Source: an uncultured Bacteroides sp. (GTDB lineage: Bacteria > Bacteroidota > Bacteroidia > Bacteroidales > Bacteroidaceae). From it: 64,000 bases of DNA. Positions 26,126-34,989 of this stretch are shown in pieces. Both the position numbers and the translations under genes were made by a program. Position 1 is the first letter of the stretch. Each line of letters starts with the position of its first letter. The DNA lies in the NCBI GenBank assembly GCA_900552645.1, contig USAN01000001.1, positions 558,001 through 622,000 of the forward strand. The letters are read 5' to 3'. The notes beneath the pieces were generated by a model. It had not been told where the DNA came from. It ran no database searches and worked only from the letters and a program-made list of their open reading frames with translations.

Positions 26126-28588
26126 ATGAATATCTCTTATAATTGGCTTAAAGAATACGTCGATTTCAATCTTACACCCGATGAAGTAGCCGAGGCTCTT
26201 ACATCAATAGGATTAGAGACCGGAGGCGTAGAAGAAGTCCAAACTATTAAAGGTGGTCTTGAAGGTATTGTGATAGGTGAGGTCTTAACTTGCGAATCTC
26301 ATCCCAATTCTGATCATATGCATGTAACTACTGTCAATGTGGGTGGTGCAGAACCAATACAGATTGTATGTGGTGCTGCAAACGTAGCTGCCGGACAAAA
26401 GGTAGTAGTAGCAACTATAGGAACAAAATTATACGATGGCGATGATTGCTTTACAATAAAGAAATCAAAACTTCGCGGAGTCGAATCAAATGGAATGATC
26501 TGTGCAGAAGATGAAATAGGTTTAGGTACCAGCCACGAAGGAATTATAGTTCTTCCTGCCGATGCTGTACCTGGTACTCCTGCAAAAGATTACTATAATA
26601 TTAAGAGTGAATATATTCTTGAAGTAGATATTACACCTAATCGTGCCGATGCATGTTCGCACTACGGTGTTGCTCGCGATCTATATGCATATCTTGTACA
26701 GAATGGACATCATACTACACTTAAACGTCCTTCTATCGAAGATTTCCACACAGATAAGGAAGATATGGATATAAATGTAGAGGTAAAGAATACCGAAGCA
26801 TGTCCGCGCTATGCTGGTGTTACAATTAAAGGGGTAACCGTTAAGGAAAGTCCAGAATGGTTGCAAAATAAACTCAGACTTATAGGCGTACGTCCTATAA
26901 ACAATATCGTCGATATAACAAACTATATACTTCATGCATATGGACAACCACTTCACTGCTTTGATGCAGATAAGATAAAAGGTGGAAAAATAATTGTTAG
27001 AACCGCAACAGAAGGCGAGAAGTTTGTAACTCTTGATGAAGTTGAAAGAACATTGTCCGAAAATGACCTTATGATATGTAATGCTGAAGAGCCTATGTGT
27101 ATAGCAGGTGTATTTGGCGGACTTGATTCGGGTACAACTGAAAGTACTGTAGATATTTTCCTGGAAAGTGCATATTTTAATCCAACATGGGTGCGTAAGA
27201 CAGCACGTCGTCATGGACTAAGTACTGATTCTTCATTCCGTTTTGAAAGAGGTATTGATCCTAATGGAACATTGTATGCATTGAAAGAGGCTGCTTTACT
27301 TGTGAAGGAACTTGCCGGCGGTGAAATAGCATCAGAGGTAAAGGATATATATCCTACAAAGATAGAAGATTTTATAGTAGACTTTAATTTTGATAAGGCT
27401 AATGCGCTTATAGGTAAAGTATTACCTTTGGAAACAATTAAAAGTATTGTTACTACTCTTGAAATGGAGATAATAGATGAAACAGCCGAAGGCATGACAC
27501 TAAAAGTTCCGGCATATAGAGTAGACGTTCAGCGCGAATGTGATGTAGTAGAAGATATATTGCGTATATATGGATATAACAATATAGAAATTCCTACAAC
27601 ATTGAAATCGAGCCTTACTACAAAAGGTGAAGCAGATAATTCACAAAAACTTCAGAATCTTGTATCCGAACAGTTAGTTGGATCTGGATTTAATGAAATA
27701 TTGAATAACTCGCTTACAGCAGCTTCTTACTATGAAGGTCTAGAAACATATAAACCCGAAAATTTAGTACGTCTAATGAATCCGTTAAGCAATGATCTTA
27801 ACGTAATGCGTCAAACTCTTCTTTTTGGTGGATTGGAAAGCATAGAACATAATGCCAACCGCAAGAATGGCGACTTGAAGTTCTTCGAGTTTGGTAACTG
27901 CTATTTCTTCAATGAAGAGAAAAGGAACTCAGAAAAAGTTCTTTCACCATATAATGAAGAATATCATCTCTCTTTATGGGTAACAGGAAAGAAAGTAAGT
28001 AACTCGTGGGCACATATAGATGAAGAGAGCAGCGTTTATGAACTGAAAGCATACGTATTCAATATATTCCGTCGTCTTGGTCTTAATATGAATAATGTTG
28101 TTCTTGGAAACCTTAACAACGATATTTACTCTACAGCCCTTACAGTATCTACCCGTGGTGGTAAGCTTGTTGCTACTCTTGGTATTGTTACAAAGAAAAT
28201 ACAGAAAGCATTCGATATTGATACTCCTGTATACTATGCCGAAATAAACTGGAAAGAACTTATGAAAGCAGTAAGAAACTCTACTGTAAACTTTAAGGAA
28301 CTTTCAAAATTCCCTGCCGTTAAGCGCGATCTTGCACTGCTTATTGATAATACAGTACAATTTGCAGAAATAGAGAAAATAGCTTTCGATACCGAAAAGA
28401 AACTACTTAAGAGCGTAGAACTGTTTGACGTTTACGAAGGAAAGAATCTTGAGGCTGGAAAGAAGAGCTATGCGGTAAGCTTCCTTTTACAGGACGAAAC
28501 AGCAACTCTTAACGAAAAACAAATTGATAAGATAATGTCTAAGCTTATTTCCAATCTTGAAAACAAGCTTGGTGCAAAACTAAGATAA
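26126..28588 (+). CDS. pheT: Phenylalanyl-tRNA synthetase beta subunit
   Basis: An 820-residue beta subunit of the alpha2-beta2 enzyme. Domains in order: N-terminal MNISYNWLKEYVDF, tRNA-binding OB fold (about 40-150), B3/B4 editing domain (about 210-390, including RRHGLSTDSSFRFERGIDP), B5 (about 405-475), a catalytic-like core (about 490-690) and a C-terminal FDX-ACB anticodon domain (about 725-818). A -7-like box TAACTTTG is at 26084-26091. pheS is not adjacent, as is usual in Bacteroides. Confidence 0.97.
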   Translation: MNISYNWLKEYVDFNLTPDEVAEALTSIGLETGGVEEVQTIKGGLEGIVIGEVLTCESHPNSDHMHVTTVNVGGAEPIQIVCGAANVAAGQKVVVATIGTKLYDGDDCFTIKKSKLRGVESNGMICAEDEIGLGTSHEGIIVLPADAVPGTPAKDYYNIKSEYILEVDITPNRADACSHYGVARDLYAYLVQNGHHTTLKRPSIEDFHTDKEDMDINVEVKNTEACPRYAGVTIKGVTVKESPEWLQNKLRLIGVRPINNIVDITNYILHAYGQPLHCFDADKIKGGKIIVRTATEGEKFVTLDEVERTLSENDLMICNAEEPMCIAGVFGGLDSGTTESTVDIFLESAYFNPTWVRKTARRHGLSTDSSFRFERGIDPNGTLYALKEAALLVKELAGGEIASEVKDIYPTKIEDFIVDFNFDKANALIGKVLPLETIKSIVTTLEMEIIDETAEGMTLKVPAYRVDVQRECDVVEDILRIYGYNNIEIPTTLKSSLTTKGEADNSQKLQNLVSEQLVGSGFNEILNNSLTAASYYEGLETYKPENLVRLMNPLSNDLNVMRQTLLFGGLESIEHNANRKNGDLKFFEFGNCYFFNEEKRNSEKVLSPYNEEYHLSLWVTGKKVSNSWAHIDEESSVYELKAYVFNIFRRLGLNMNNVVLGNLNNDIYSTALTVSTRGGKLVATLGIVTKKIQKAFDIDTPVYYAEINWKELMKAVRNSTVNFKELSKFPAVKRDLALLIDNTVQFAEIEKIAFDTEKKLLKSVELFDVYEGKNLEAGKKSYAVSFLLQDETATLNEKQIDKIMSKLISNLENKLGAKLR

Positions 28589-28620
28589 CATTAAATTATA
28601 ATAATTAAAATATTATTCCG

Positions 28621-29355
28621 ATGGGAAGAGCGTTTGAATATAGAAAAGCTGCAAAGCTTAAAAGATGGGGTCACATGGCCAAAACATTTACAAGACTTGG
28701 TAAACAAATTGCTATTGCTGTAAAGGCTGGAGGACCGGAACCGGAAAATAATCCTACACTGCGTGGTGTAATTGCAACTTGTAAACGTGAAAATATGCCT
28801 AAAGATAACGTTGAACGCGCTATCAAGAATGCAATGGGTAAAGATACCAGCGATTACAAGGGAATGACTTACGAAGGATATGGTCCTCACGGAGTTGCCG
28901 TATTTGTTGATACTCTTACAGATAATACTACCCGTACCGTAGCCGATGTTCGTTCAGTATTCAATAAGTTTGGCGGAAACATGGGTACTACAGGCTCACT
29001 GGCTTTCCTTTTTGATCATAAATGTGTTTTCACATTCAAGAAGAAAGATGGAATAGACATGGAAGAACTTATTCTTGAACTTATTGACTATAATGTAGAA
29101 GATGAATTTGATGAAGATGAAGAAGAAGGCACAATAACTATTTACGGCGATCCTAAAAGTTATGCAGCTATTCAGAAATATCTTGAAGAGGCCGGATTCG
29201 AAGAGGTTGGTGGCGACTTTACCTACATACCGAACGACTTGAAGGACGTTACTGCCGAACAACGTGAAACTCTTGACAAGATGGTAGAAAGACTTGAAGA
29301 ATTTGACGATGTGCAGAATGTTTATACAAACATGAAACCTTCTGAAGAAGAATAA
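28621..29355 (+). CDS. yebC: YebC/PmpR family protein
   Basis: A 244-residue protein that begins MGRAFEYRKAAKLKRWGHMAK and carries NMPKDNVERAIKNAMGKD and the acidic DEFDEDEEEG loop, all typical of the family. Members are transcription factors or, as shown more recently for some bacteria, help ribosomes through difficult proline-containing sequences. It starts 32 bases after pheT in an apparent operon. Confidence 0.95.
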   Translation: MGRAFEYRKAAKLKRWGHMAKTFTRLGKQIAIAVKAGGPEPENNPTLRGVIATCKRENMPKDNVERAIKNAMGKDTSDYKGMTYEGYGPHGVAVFVDTLTDNTTRTVADVRSVFNKFGGNMGTTGSLAFLFDHKCVFTFKKKDGIDMEELILELIDYNVEDEFDEDEEEGTITIYGDPKSYAAIQKYLEEAGFEEVGGDFTYIPNDLKDVTAEQRETLDKMVERLEEFDDVQNVYTNMKPSEEE

Positions 29356-29360
29356 TTGAA

Positions 29361-29606
29361 ATGAAATTTACTTATAAAACCGAAGGAACCTGCAGCAGTT
29401 GTATTGAAATTGAAACAAATGAAGATATAATTACGAGTGTTTACTTCTGGGGAGGATGTAATGGTAATTTACAAGGTATAAGCCGATTGGTACAAGGAAT
29501 GAAAATCTCTGATGTATTTGAAAGGTTAGAAGGTGTAAAATGCGGTCGTCGCTCTACTTCATGTCCCGATCAGTTGTGTAAAGCACTTCATAAAATGCAG
29601 GAATAA
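29361..29606 (+). CDS. TSCPD domain protein (small)
   Basis: An 81-residue protein made almost only of a TSCPD domain, named after the motif seen as TSCPD at RRSTSCPDQLCKAL. The other conserved cysteines are TCSSC and GGCNGN. The same domain occurs at the C-terminus of some ribonucleotide reductases, where it is thought to bind metal; the function of the stand-alone form is unknown. It follows yebC by five bases and is followed by a terminator. Confidence 0.85.
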   Translation: MKFTYKTEGTCSSCIEIETNEDIITSVYFWGGCNGNLQGISRLVQGMKISDVFERLEGVKCGRRSTSCPDQLCKALHKMQE

Positions 29607-29645
29607 TAATATTATTGTTTTTATAATAAAATAGCGCGAAAATAT

Positions 29646-29684
29646 GTCCGGAAAGCTTCTATAGAGGGCTTCTCCGGACTTTTC
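29646..29684 (+). terminator. Terminator after the pheT-yebC-TSCPD operon
   Basis: Stem gtccgga (29646-29652) / tccggac (29673-29679) with further inner pairing and a T-run. It may also act for the convergent sigma factor gene, but the T-tract on that side is weaker. Confidence 0.82.
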
Positions 29685-29702
29685 ATTTATAAATGGATAT
29701 TT

Positions 29703-30296
29703 CTAGTTTCTTAAGTGAATTACTATTATGATAATGTTTGGAAGATAATCTTTCAATACTATTCTTAGTATTTTTAGTGCCTGTCCTATACGGTAATTTA
29801 CAGTTTGTGGAGATACGTTTAATATAATTGCTATGTCTTTATGAGTGAGATTTTCCATACGGTTCATCTCGAATGCTTTTCTGAAATCCTCGGGCAACGA
29901 ATCGAGTGCTTTTACATACAGATGCATCAATTCGTTTTCCATATAGAAATCGGGCGATGAGAATTCTTCTTCGTACTTGTCTATAATTTCTTGATGAACC
30001 TTTCGCCGTGTTTCTATGTGTTGTAACTGATTCAATGCCCTATTCTTTACAGCTGTAAACAGATAACTTCTTAATGAAAATGTATCACTAAGTGAAACTC
30101 TGTTTTCCCATAGCCACATCATTATATCTTGTACAATTTCACGTCCACTTTCGAAATCTACATATTGTGAAGCAAAAGCACATAATCTGCCATGATATAG
30201 TCGATATACCATATCGAATGCCTTTTCATCTCCAGATCTCAATTGTGAAAGGATAGTAATATCATTTATGGAAGATGCGTTTAGTTTTACTGACAT
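29703..30296 (-). CDS. ECF-type RNA polymerase sigma factor
   Basis: A 197-residue sigma-70 family protein. Region 2 (about residues 18-85) includes FDMVYRLYHGRLCAFA and IVQDIMMWLWENR; region 4 (about 125-180) includes LPEDFRKAFEMNRMENLTHKDIAIILNVSPQTVNYRI. It is the type paired with FecR anti-sigma factors at Bacteroides glycan loci. Here it is divergent from the anti-sigma gene, not in tandem with it. It has its own promoter facing away from the locus. Confidence 0.92.
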   Translation of the reverse strand: MSVKLNASSINDITILSQLRSGDEKAFDMVYRLYHGRLCAFASQYVDFESGREIVQDIMMWLWENRVSLSDTFSLRSYLFTAVKNRALNQLQHIETRRKVHQEIIDKYEEEFSSPDFYMENELMHLYVKALDSLPEDFRKAFEMNRMENLTHKDIAIILNVSPQTVNYRIGQALKILRIVLKDYLPNIIIIVIHLRN

Positions 30297-30322
30297 AAGG
30301 TTAAGGTATTAAAAGAGTGGGC

Positions 30323-30350
30323 CAAATTTAATGATTTGAAATTGAAACAA
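30323..30350 (-). promoter_or_regulatory. Promoter of the ECF sigma factor gene
   Basis: On the minus strand, TTG (30348-30350), 17 bases and TAAATTTG (30323-30330) match the housekeeping consensus well. The leader to the start codon is about 20 bases. Confidence 0.65.
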
Positions 30351-30383
30351 AAAATAAAAACTTTTTTTCTTTCCTTTATTTAG

Positions 30384-30391
30384 TATATTTG
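30384..30391 (+). promoter_or_regulatory. Probable -7 box for the anti-sigma gene
   Basis: TATATTTG lies 50 bases before the fecR-like ATG. A T-rich stretch stands at the -33 position but no exact TTG. Confidence 0.45.
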
Positions 30392-30440
30392 CTCTCTGGA
30401 ATGTCTTAATTAAAATGGGTTTAAATCAAATATTATAATA

Positions 30441-31427
30441 ATGGATGAAAGTTTGTTGGTAAAATATTTAAAGAGTGAGTGTACTGAAAATCAATGTGCT
30501 GAAGTTGAAGAATGGTGTCAGTTGAGCCCCGAAAATAGAAAGACCCTTGAAAGAATTTATTATATACTATTCGTTGATAGATGTGTACAGGCCAATAAGA
30601 ATGCTGATACAGAAAACCTTCTGGCTCGTTTGAAAAAAGATTCGCAACTTCGTACCAAGCAGTATGACATTTCAAAATTACATAGGTTTATGGGACGCTA
30701 TGGCTGGAAAGTAGCTGCTTTTATAACAGGAATAGTTTTTGCAAGTTTGGTAATATTCTCGATGTTTGATTCTACTACTAAGTTTGAAGCTGCTACATTG
30801 ACCGATCAGCGCAGTAAGATAGTACTACCCGATGGTAGCCAGATATGGCTTAATTCGAACTCAAGAATAATATATACATCTTCAATATGGAACTCGAACA
30901 GGAAAGTTAAACTTGAAGGAGAAGCATATTTTGAGGTCTTTCATGATGATAATTCTCCGTTTCTTGTCAATACAAAAGGAATCGTTACGCGTGTATTGGG
31001 AACTAAGTTTAATATACGTTCTCGTATAAATGAAGAAAATGTTACCACTACATTATTGCAGGGATCAGTAATAATGCAGACTCCAAGGAACGTGAATGAT
31101 GTGCTTTTGAAACCTGGGCAAACAGTTGAGATGAATGCATCTACCTATAAGTATTCTCTTGTAAATTACTCGAATCCTAACAATGTACTGCTATGGATAA
31201 ACGGTCGACTTGAGTTTAATAATACAACTCTTCAAAAGATAACCAACATTTTGGAATGCTTGAATGATGTGAAGATTGTATTTATAGATGACTCATTGAA
31301 AAGAGAGAAATTTACTGCAAACTTTGATACCGATGACAGCGCTGAAAAAATTATTTCTGTACTCTCGCAGACAAATAGATTTACATTTAAGAAAGAAGGA
31401 AAGAATATTATTATATCAAGGAATTAA
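30441..31427 (+). CDS. FecR-type anti-sigma factor
   Basis: A 328-residue single-pass protein: cytoplasmic N-terminus (1-88), membrane helix (about 89-111, WKVAAFITGIVFASLVIF), periplasmic FecR domain (about 118-215, with IVLPDGSQIWLNSNSRI and VEGEAYFEV-like LEGEAYFEVF) and a C-terminal DUF4974 domain (about 255-325). It should hold the ECF sigma factor inactive until the SusC STN domain signals ligand transport. It is upstream of and parallel to susC. Confidence 0.92.
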   Translation: MDESLLVKYLKSECTENQCAEVEEWCQLSPENRKTLERIYYILFVDRCVQANKNADTENLLARLKKDSQLRTKQYDISKLHRFMGRYGWKVAAFITGIVFASLVIFSMFDSTTKFEAATLTDQRSKIVLPDGSQIWLNSNSRIIYTSSIWNSNRKVKLEGEAYFEVFHDDNSPFLVNTKGIVTRVLGTKFNIRSRINEENVTTTLLQGSVIMQTPRNVNDVLLKPGQTVEMNASTYKYSLVNYSNPNNVLLWINGRLEFNNTTLQKITNILECLNDVKIVFIDDSLKREKFTANFDTDDSAEKIISVLSQTNRFTFKKEGKNIIISRN

Positions 31428-31448
31428 GAAATTATATAGATAAGGAAG

Positions 31449-31487
31449 ACTCTGGAGATGGTATAAGCCATTTTCAGAGTTTTTTTA
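31449..31487 (+). terminator. Terminator between anti-sigma gene and susC
   Basis: Stem actctggagatgg (31449-31461) / ccattttcagagt (31468-31480), two G-U pairs, followed by seven Ts. It separates the regulator transcript from the sus-like operon, so susC must have its own promoter. Confidence 0.85.
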
Positions 31488-31526
31488 TAAAAAAATGAGA
31501 TTTGTTTTTAGTATATTTTATATATC

Positions 31527-31613
31527 ATCTGTCTTACTATACGAAACAGTAAAGTTTCTAATATATTATTAACCTTTTAAAACCTTTTATAATGAATAAA
31601 GTATAAGACAGAT
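31527..31613 (+). promoter_or_regulatory. susC leader region with 10-bp inverted repeat
   Basis: The 200-base gap before susC holds a perfect inverted repeat, atctgtctta (31527-31536) / taagacagat (31604-31613), plus two direct aacctttt copies (about 31571-31587). No TAnnTTTG box is convincing, consistent with control by the locus-specific ECF sigma factor; that is inference. Confidence 0.4.
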
Positions 31614-31691
31614 TAAATTTTAAACAACGACAAGTAGTTTAACACCCAAATCAAAAAAACTAGAAAGAAAAATTAACCTAATTTATTACAA

Positions 31692-34600
31692 ATGAGAAAA
31701 GAATCATTTTATTACAGGTTCCTACACCTAATACTATTCTTTTTATTGCCTGCATATATAAGTGCAGTGGCACAAGAGGCGACCTTATCTCTTAACTATA
31801 CTAATGTTCCGATAAGTAAAATCTTTAAAGATATTGAAAAACAGGCATCTGTATCAATAGTTTATAATACAGATGACATTAATCCTAGCCGCAAGGTTAC
31901 GCTCAAGACAAGTAATAAAAATGTATCCCAAACTATGGATGCACTTTTAAGAGGTACAAATGTGGTTTATTCTATTGTAGATAATCATATAGTTTTGTCG
32001 AGTGCTGACAAAGCAGCTTCAAACAAATCTCATCCTATTACAGTAAAGGGTAATGTAAAAGATGCCAAGGGTGAGCCGCTTATAGGAGTAAGCATTTTGA
32101 TTAAAGGAAGTTCCAATGGTACAGTTACTGATTTGGACGGTAACTTTACCTTACCTTCTTATAATGGTGATGTTCTTGAAATATCGTATGTAGGATATAC
32201 TACTAAGTATATACCATCTTCATCAAAGTTTCTTCTAATAGTTCTTGAGGAAGATAATAAGATGCTTGAAGAGGTAGTTGTAACTGCTCTTGGTATAAAA
32301 CGATCGCAGAAAGCATTGAGCTATAACGTGCAGAAAGTTGGAAGTGAAGAAATAAATACCGTAAAAGATGCAAATTTTGTAAATTCATTGGCGGGAAAGG
32401 TGGCTGGTGTAAATATTAATGCATCATCGTCGGGCACGGGTGGAGCTACACGTGTAGTAATTCGTGGAACAAAATCAATATCGTCTAACAATAATGCTCT
32501 TTATGTAATCGACGGTATTCCATTGTTCAATGTGAATAAAGGATCAACCGAAGGGGAGTATTCCAGTCAACCGGGAGGTGAGGGTATATCCGATATCAAT
32601 CCAGATGATATAGAGAGCATGTCAGTGTTGAGCGGACCTGCTGCGGCTGCTCTTTATGGTGCAAATGCTGCTCAGGGTGTAATTCTTATTACGACCAAGA
32701 AAGGACGTGATGATAAGATAAGCGTTACTATATCTAATAACACAACTTTCTCTTCTCCTTTCATAATGCCAGATTTCCAGAATACATATTCAAACAGGCC
32801 AGGAGAGTTTATGAGTTGGGGAGACAAGATGGAAAAAGCTTCTTCGTTCACTCCTAAGGATTTTTTCAATACTGGTTCAAATATTCAGAATAGTATTGCA
32901 CTTTCTGTAGGAAATAACAAGAACCAGACATATCTGTCTGTAGCTACAACTAATTCAAAAGGTATAATACTGAACAATAACTATAACAGATATAATTTTA
33001 CTTTAAGAAATACCACAAAATTTCTTAAAGATAAGATGACACTTGATGCTGGTATTAATTATGTAATTCAGAATGATCAGAACATGATGGCGCAGGGAGA
33101 GTATTGGAATCCACTTATAGATATATATTTATTTCCTAGAGGTGAGAATTTTGATGATATAAGAATGTTCGAAAGATATGATGAAGGTAGACAGATATTT
33201 GTACAGCATTGGCCCTGGGGTACTCGTCAGAACCCTTATTGGATAGCAAAAAGAAATCTTCGCAATAATAATAAAGACAGATTTATGCTAAATGCCAGCT
33301 TGAAGTACGATATAACCGAATGGATAAATGTAGCCGGACGTATTCGCATAGATAACTCATATAATAATTATGAAGAAAAGAGATATGCATCTACTGATGG
33401 ACTTTTTGCAGGTCCTAAGGGATTTTACAAGATGGTAAAGAGTGATGAGAAACAGACGTATGGCGATATTATAAGCAATATAAACAAGAATTTCGGAAAT
33501 TTCTCTCTTTCGGCTACAATAGGTGGAAGTGGTTCATTTATAAGTACAAATGGAGAAGGGTTGCAGGGGGCTTTAAAAGATATGCCTAATAAGTTTACCT
33601 ACTTTAATATAGACTTTAAAGAAGGACGCGATTCATATCCATTGCAAGATGGTTGGGAAGAGAGTACTATATCATTGTTTGGAAGTGCCGAATTGGGTTG
33701 GAAGAATATGCTGTACCTTACTGTTACAGGTCGTAACGACTGGGCATCGGCACTTGTCAATACCGAGAAATCTTCTTTCTTCTATCCATCCGTAGGCTTG
33801 TCTGGCATAATATCCGAAATGGTTAAGTTACCTAAGTTTATATCTTACCTTAAAATTAGAGGTTCATGGGCTTCGGTAGGTTCGGCTATTCCGAGAGGAT
33901 TGTCGCAGCCACGATATAAATGGAATGCAGGTACCGGAAAATGGGAAACAAATACGTTCCGTCCATTAGGAAAGCTTTTTCCGGAAAGAACTAACTCATG
34001 GGAAGCCGGAATAAGCGCCAGATTATGGGAAAACAGAATATCGCTGGATGCAACATGGTATCTGTCTAATACAAGAAATCAGACTTTCAACATACCGGTT
34101 TCTCCATCAAGCGGATATAGCTCAATGTATGTGCAGTCGGGTAATGTAAGAAACATGGGTATGGAAATCAGTCTTGGAGTAAATAATAAGATAGGAAATT
34201 TAGATTGGAATTCGACAGTTACATTCTCTTTCAACAATAATAAAGTAGTAGAACTACTAGACAATTACTATGACGAAAAGACTAACGAGAATTACTCTCT
34301 TACAGAATTCGGAGCCGGAGGAGTAGGATCATTATCATACAAACTAGAGAAAGGCGGTACTATGGGCGACATTTATATAAGCAAGCGCCTAAAGAGAGAC
34401 CAGGAAGGTAATATATGGATAGATCCTACAACAAAGAATGTAGTTGTAGAGAACCTGAATAAACCTATTAAGGTTGGATCGGTATTACCTAAAAGCAATT
34501 TAGGATTCCGTAATGATTTTACATATAGAATGTTTAATATGGGATGTCTTATTACTGGAAGATTTGGTGGCGATGTGGTATCTATAACTCAAGCTGTAAT

Positions 34601-34979
34601 GGATGAATACGGAGTTTCCAAAACATCTGCCGATGTAAGAGATGCTGGTGGTATAGCTGTAAATAAGGGAACAGTATCTGCCGAAAGCTATTATTCGAAA
34701 ATAGTAGGAAAGGATGGTCTTATACAGAATTATATATATAGTGGAACAAATATAAGAATGCAGGAGGCTCATGTAGGAATTAACCTGCCTGCAAAATGGT
34801 TTGACAATAAAATTAAGATAGGGTGCTCATTAGTAGGACGCAATCTATTCATGATCTATAAGAAGGCTCCTTTTGATCCTGAGGCTACTGCATCAACAGG
34901 AACATATTTCCAAGGACTAGATCTATATATGCAACCAAGCTTACGTAGTTATGGCTTTAATGTAAATGTACAATTCTAA
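31692..34979 (+). CDS. SusC/RagA-family TonB-dependent transporter with STN domain
   Basis: A 1095-residue outer-membrane transporter. A signal peptide (about 1-28, ending SAVAQ) is followed by a Secretin/TonB N-terminal (STN) signalling domain (about 30-100), a carboxypeptidase-regulatory-like domain (about 115-190, VKGNVKDAKGEPLIGVSILIKG), the plug (from MLEEVVVTALG, RGTKSISSNNNALYVIDGIPL) and the 22-strand barrel to the terminal NVQF. The STN domain fits control by the adjacent FecR/ECF pair. It imports oligosaccharide captured by SusD. Confidence 0.96.
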   Translation: MRKESFYYRFLHLILFFLLPAYISAVAQEATLSLNYTNVPISKIFKDIEKQASVSIVYNTDDINPSRKVTLKTSNKNVSQTMDALLRGTNVVYSIVDNHIVLSSADKAASNKSHPITVKGNVKDAKGEPLIGVSILIKGSSNGTVTDLDGNFTLPSYNGDVLEISYVGYTTKYIPSSSKFLLIVLEEDNKMLEEVVVTALGIKRSQKALSYNVQKVGSEEINTVKDANFVNSLAGKVAGVNINASSSGTGGATRVVIRGTKSISSNNNALYVIDGIPLFNVNKGSTEGEYSSQPGGEGISDINPDDIESMSVLSGPAAAALYGANAAQGVILITTKKGRDDKISVTISNNTTFSSPFIMPDFQNTYSNRPGEFMSWGDKMEKASSFTPKDFFNTGSNIQNSIALSVGNNKNQTYLSVATTNSKGIILNNNYNRYNFTLRNTTKFLKDKMTLDAGINYVIQNDQNMMAQGEYWNPLIDIYLFPRGENFDDIRMFERYDEGRQIFVQHWPWGTRQNPYWIAKRNLRNNNKDRFMLNASLKYDITEWINVAGRIRIDNSYNNYEEKRYASTDGLFAGPKGFYKMVKSDEKQTYGDIISNINKNFGNFSLSATIGGSGSFISTNGEGLQGALKDMPNKFTYFNIDFKEGRDSYPLQDGWEESTISLFGSAELGWKNMLYLTVTGRNDWASALVNTEKSSFFYPSVGLSGIISEMVKLPKFISYLKIRGSWASVGSAIPRGLSQPRYKWNAGTGKWETNTFRPLGKLFPERTNSWEAGISARLWENRISLDATWYLSNTRNQTFNIPVSPSSGYSSMYVQSGNVRNMGMEISLGVNNKIGNLDWNSTVTFSFNNNKVVELLDNYYDEKTNENYSLTEFGAGGVGSLSYKLEKGGTMGDIYISKRLKRDQEGNIWIDPTTKNVVVENLNKPIKVGSVLPKSNLGFRNDFTYRMFNMGCLITGRFGGDVVSITQAVMDEYGVSKTSADVRDAGGIAVNKGTVSAESYYSKIVGKDGLIQNYIYSGTNIRMQEAHVGINLPAKWFDNKIKIGCSLVGRNLFMIYKKAPFDPEATASTGTYFQGLDLYMQPSLRSYGFNVNVQF

Positions 34980-34989
34980 TACTAAAAAC

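Noticed and set aside
26681..27214. 177-residue frame opposite pheT
   Set aside because: Antisense to a clearly functional gene, rich in Cys/Ile/Tyr from reversed codons, no start signals.
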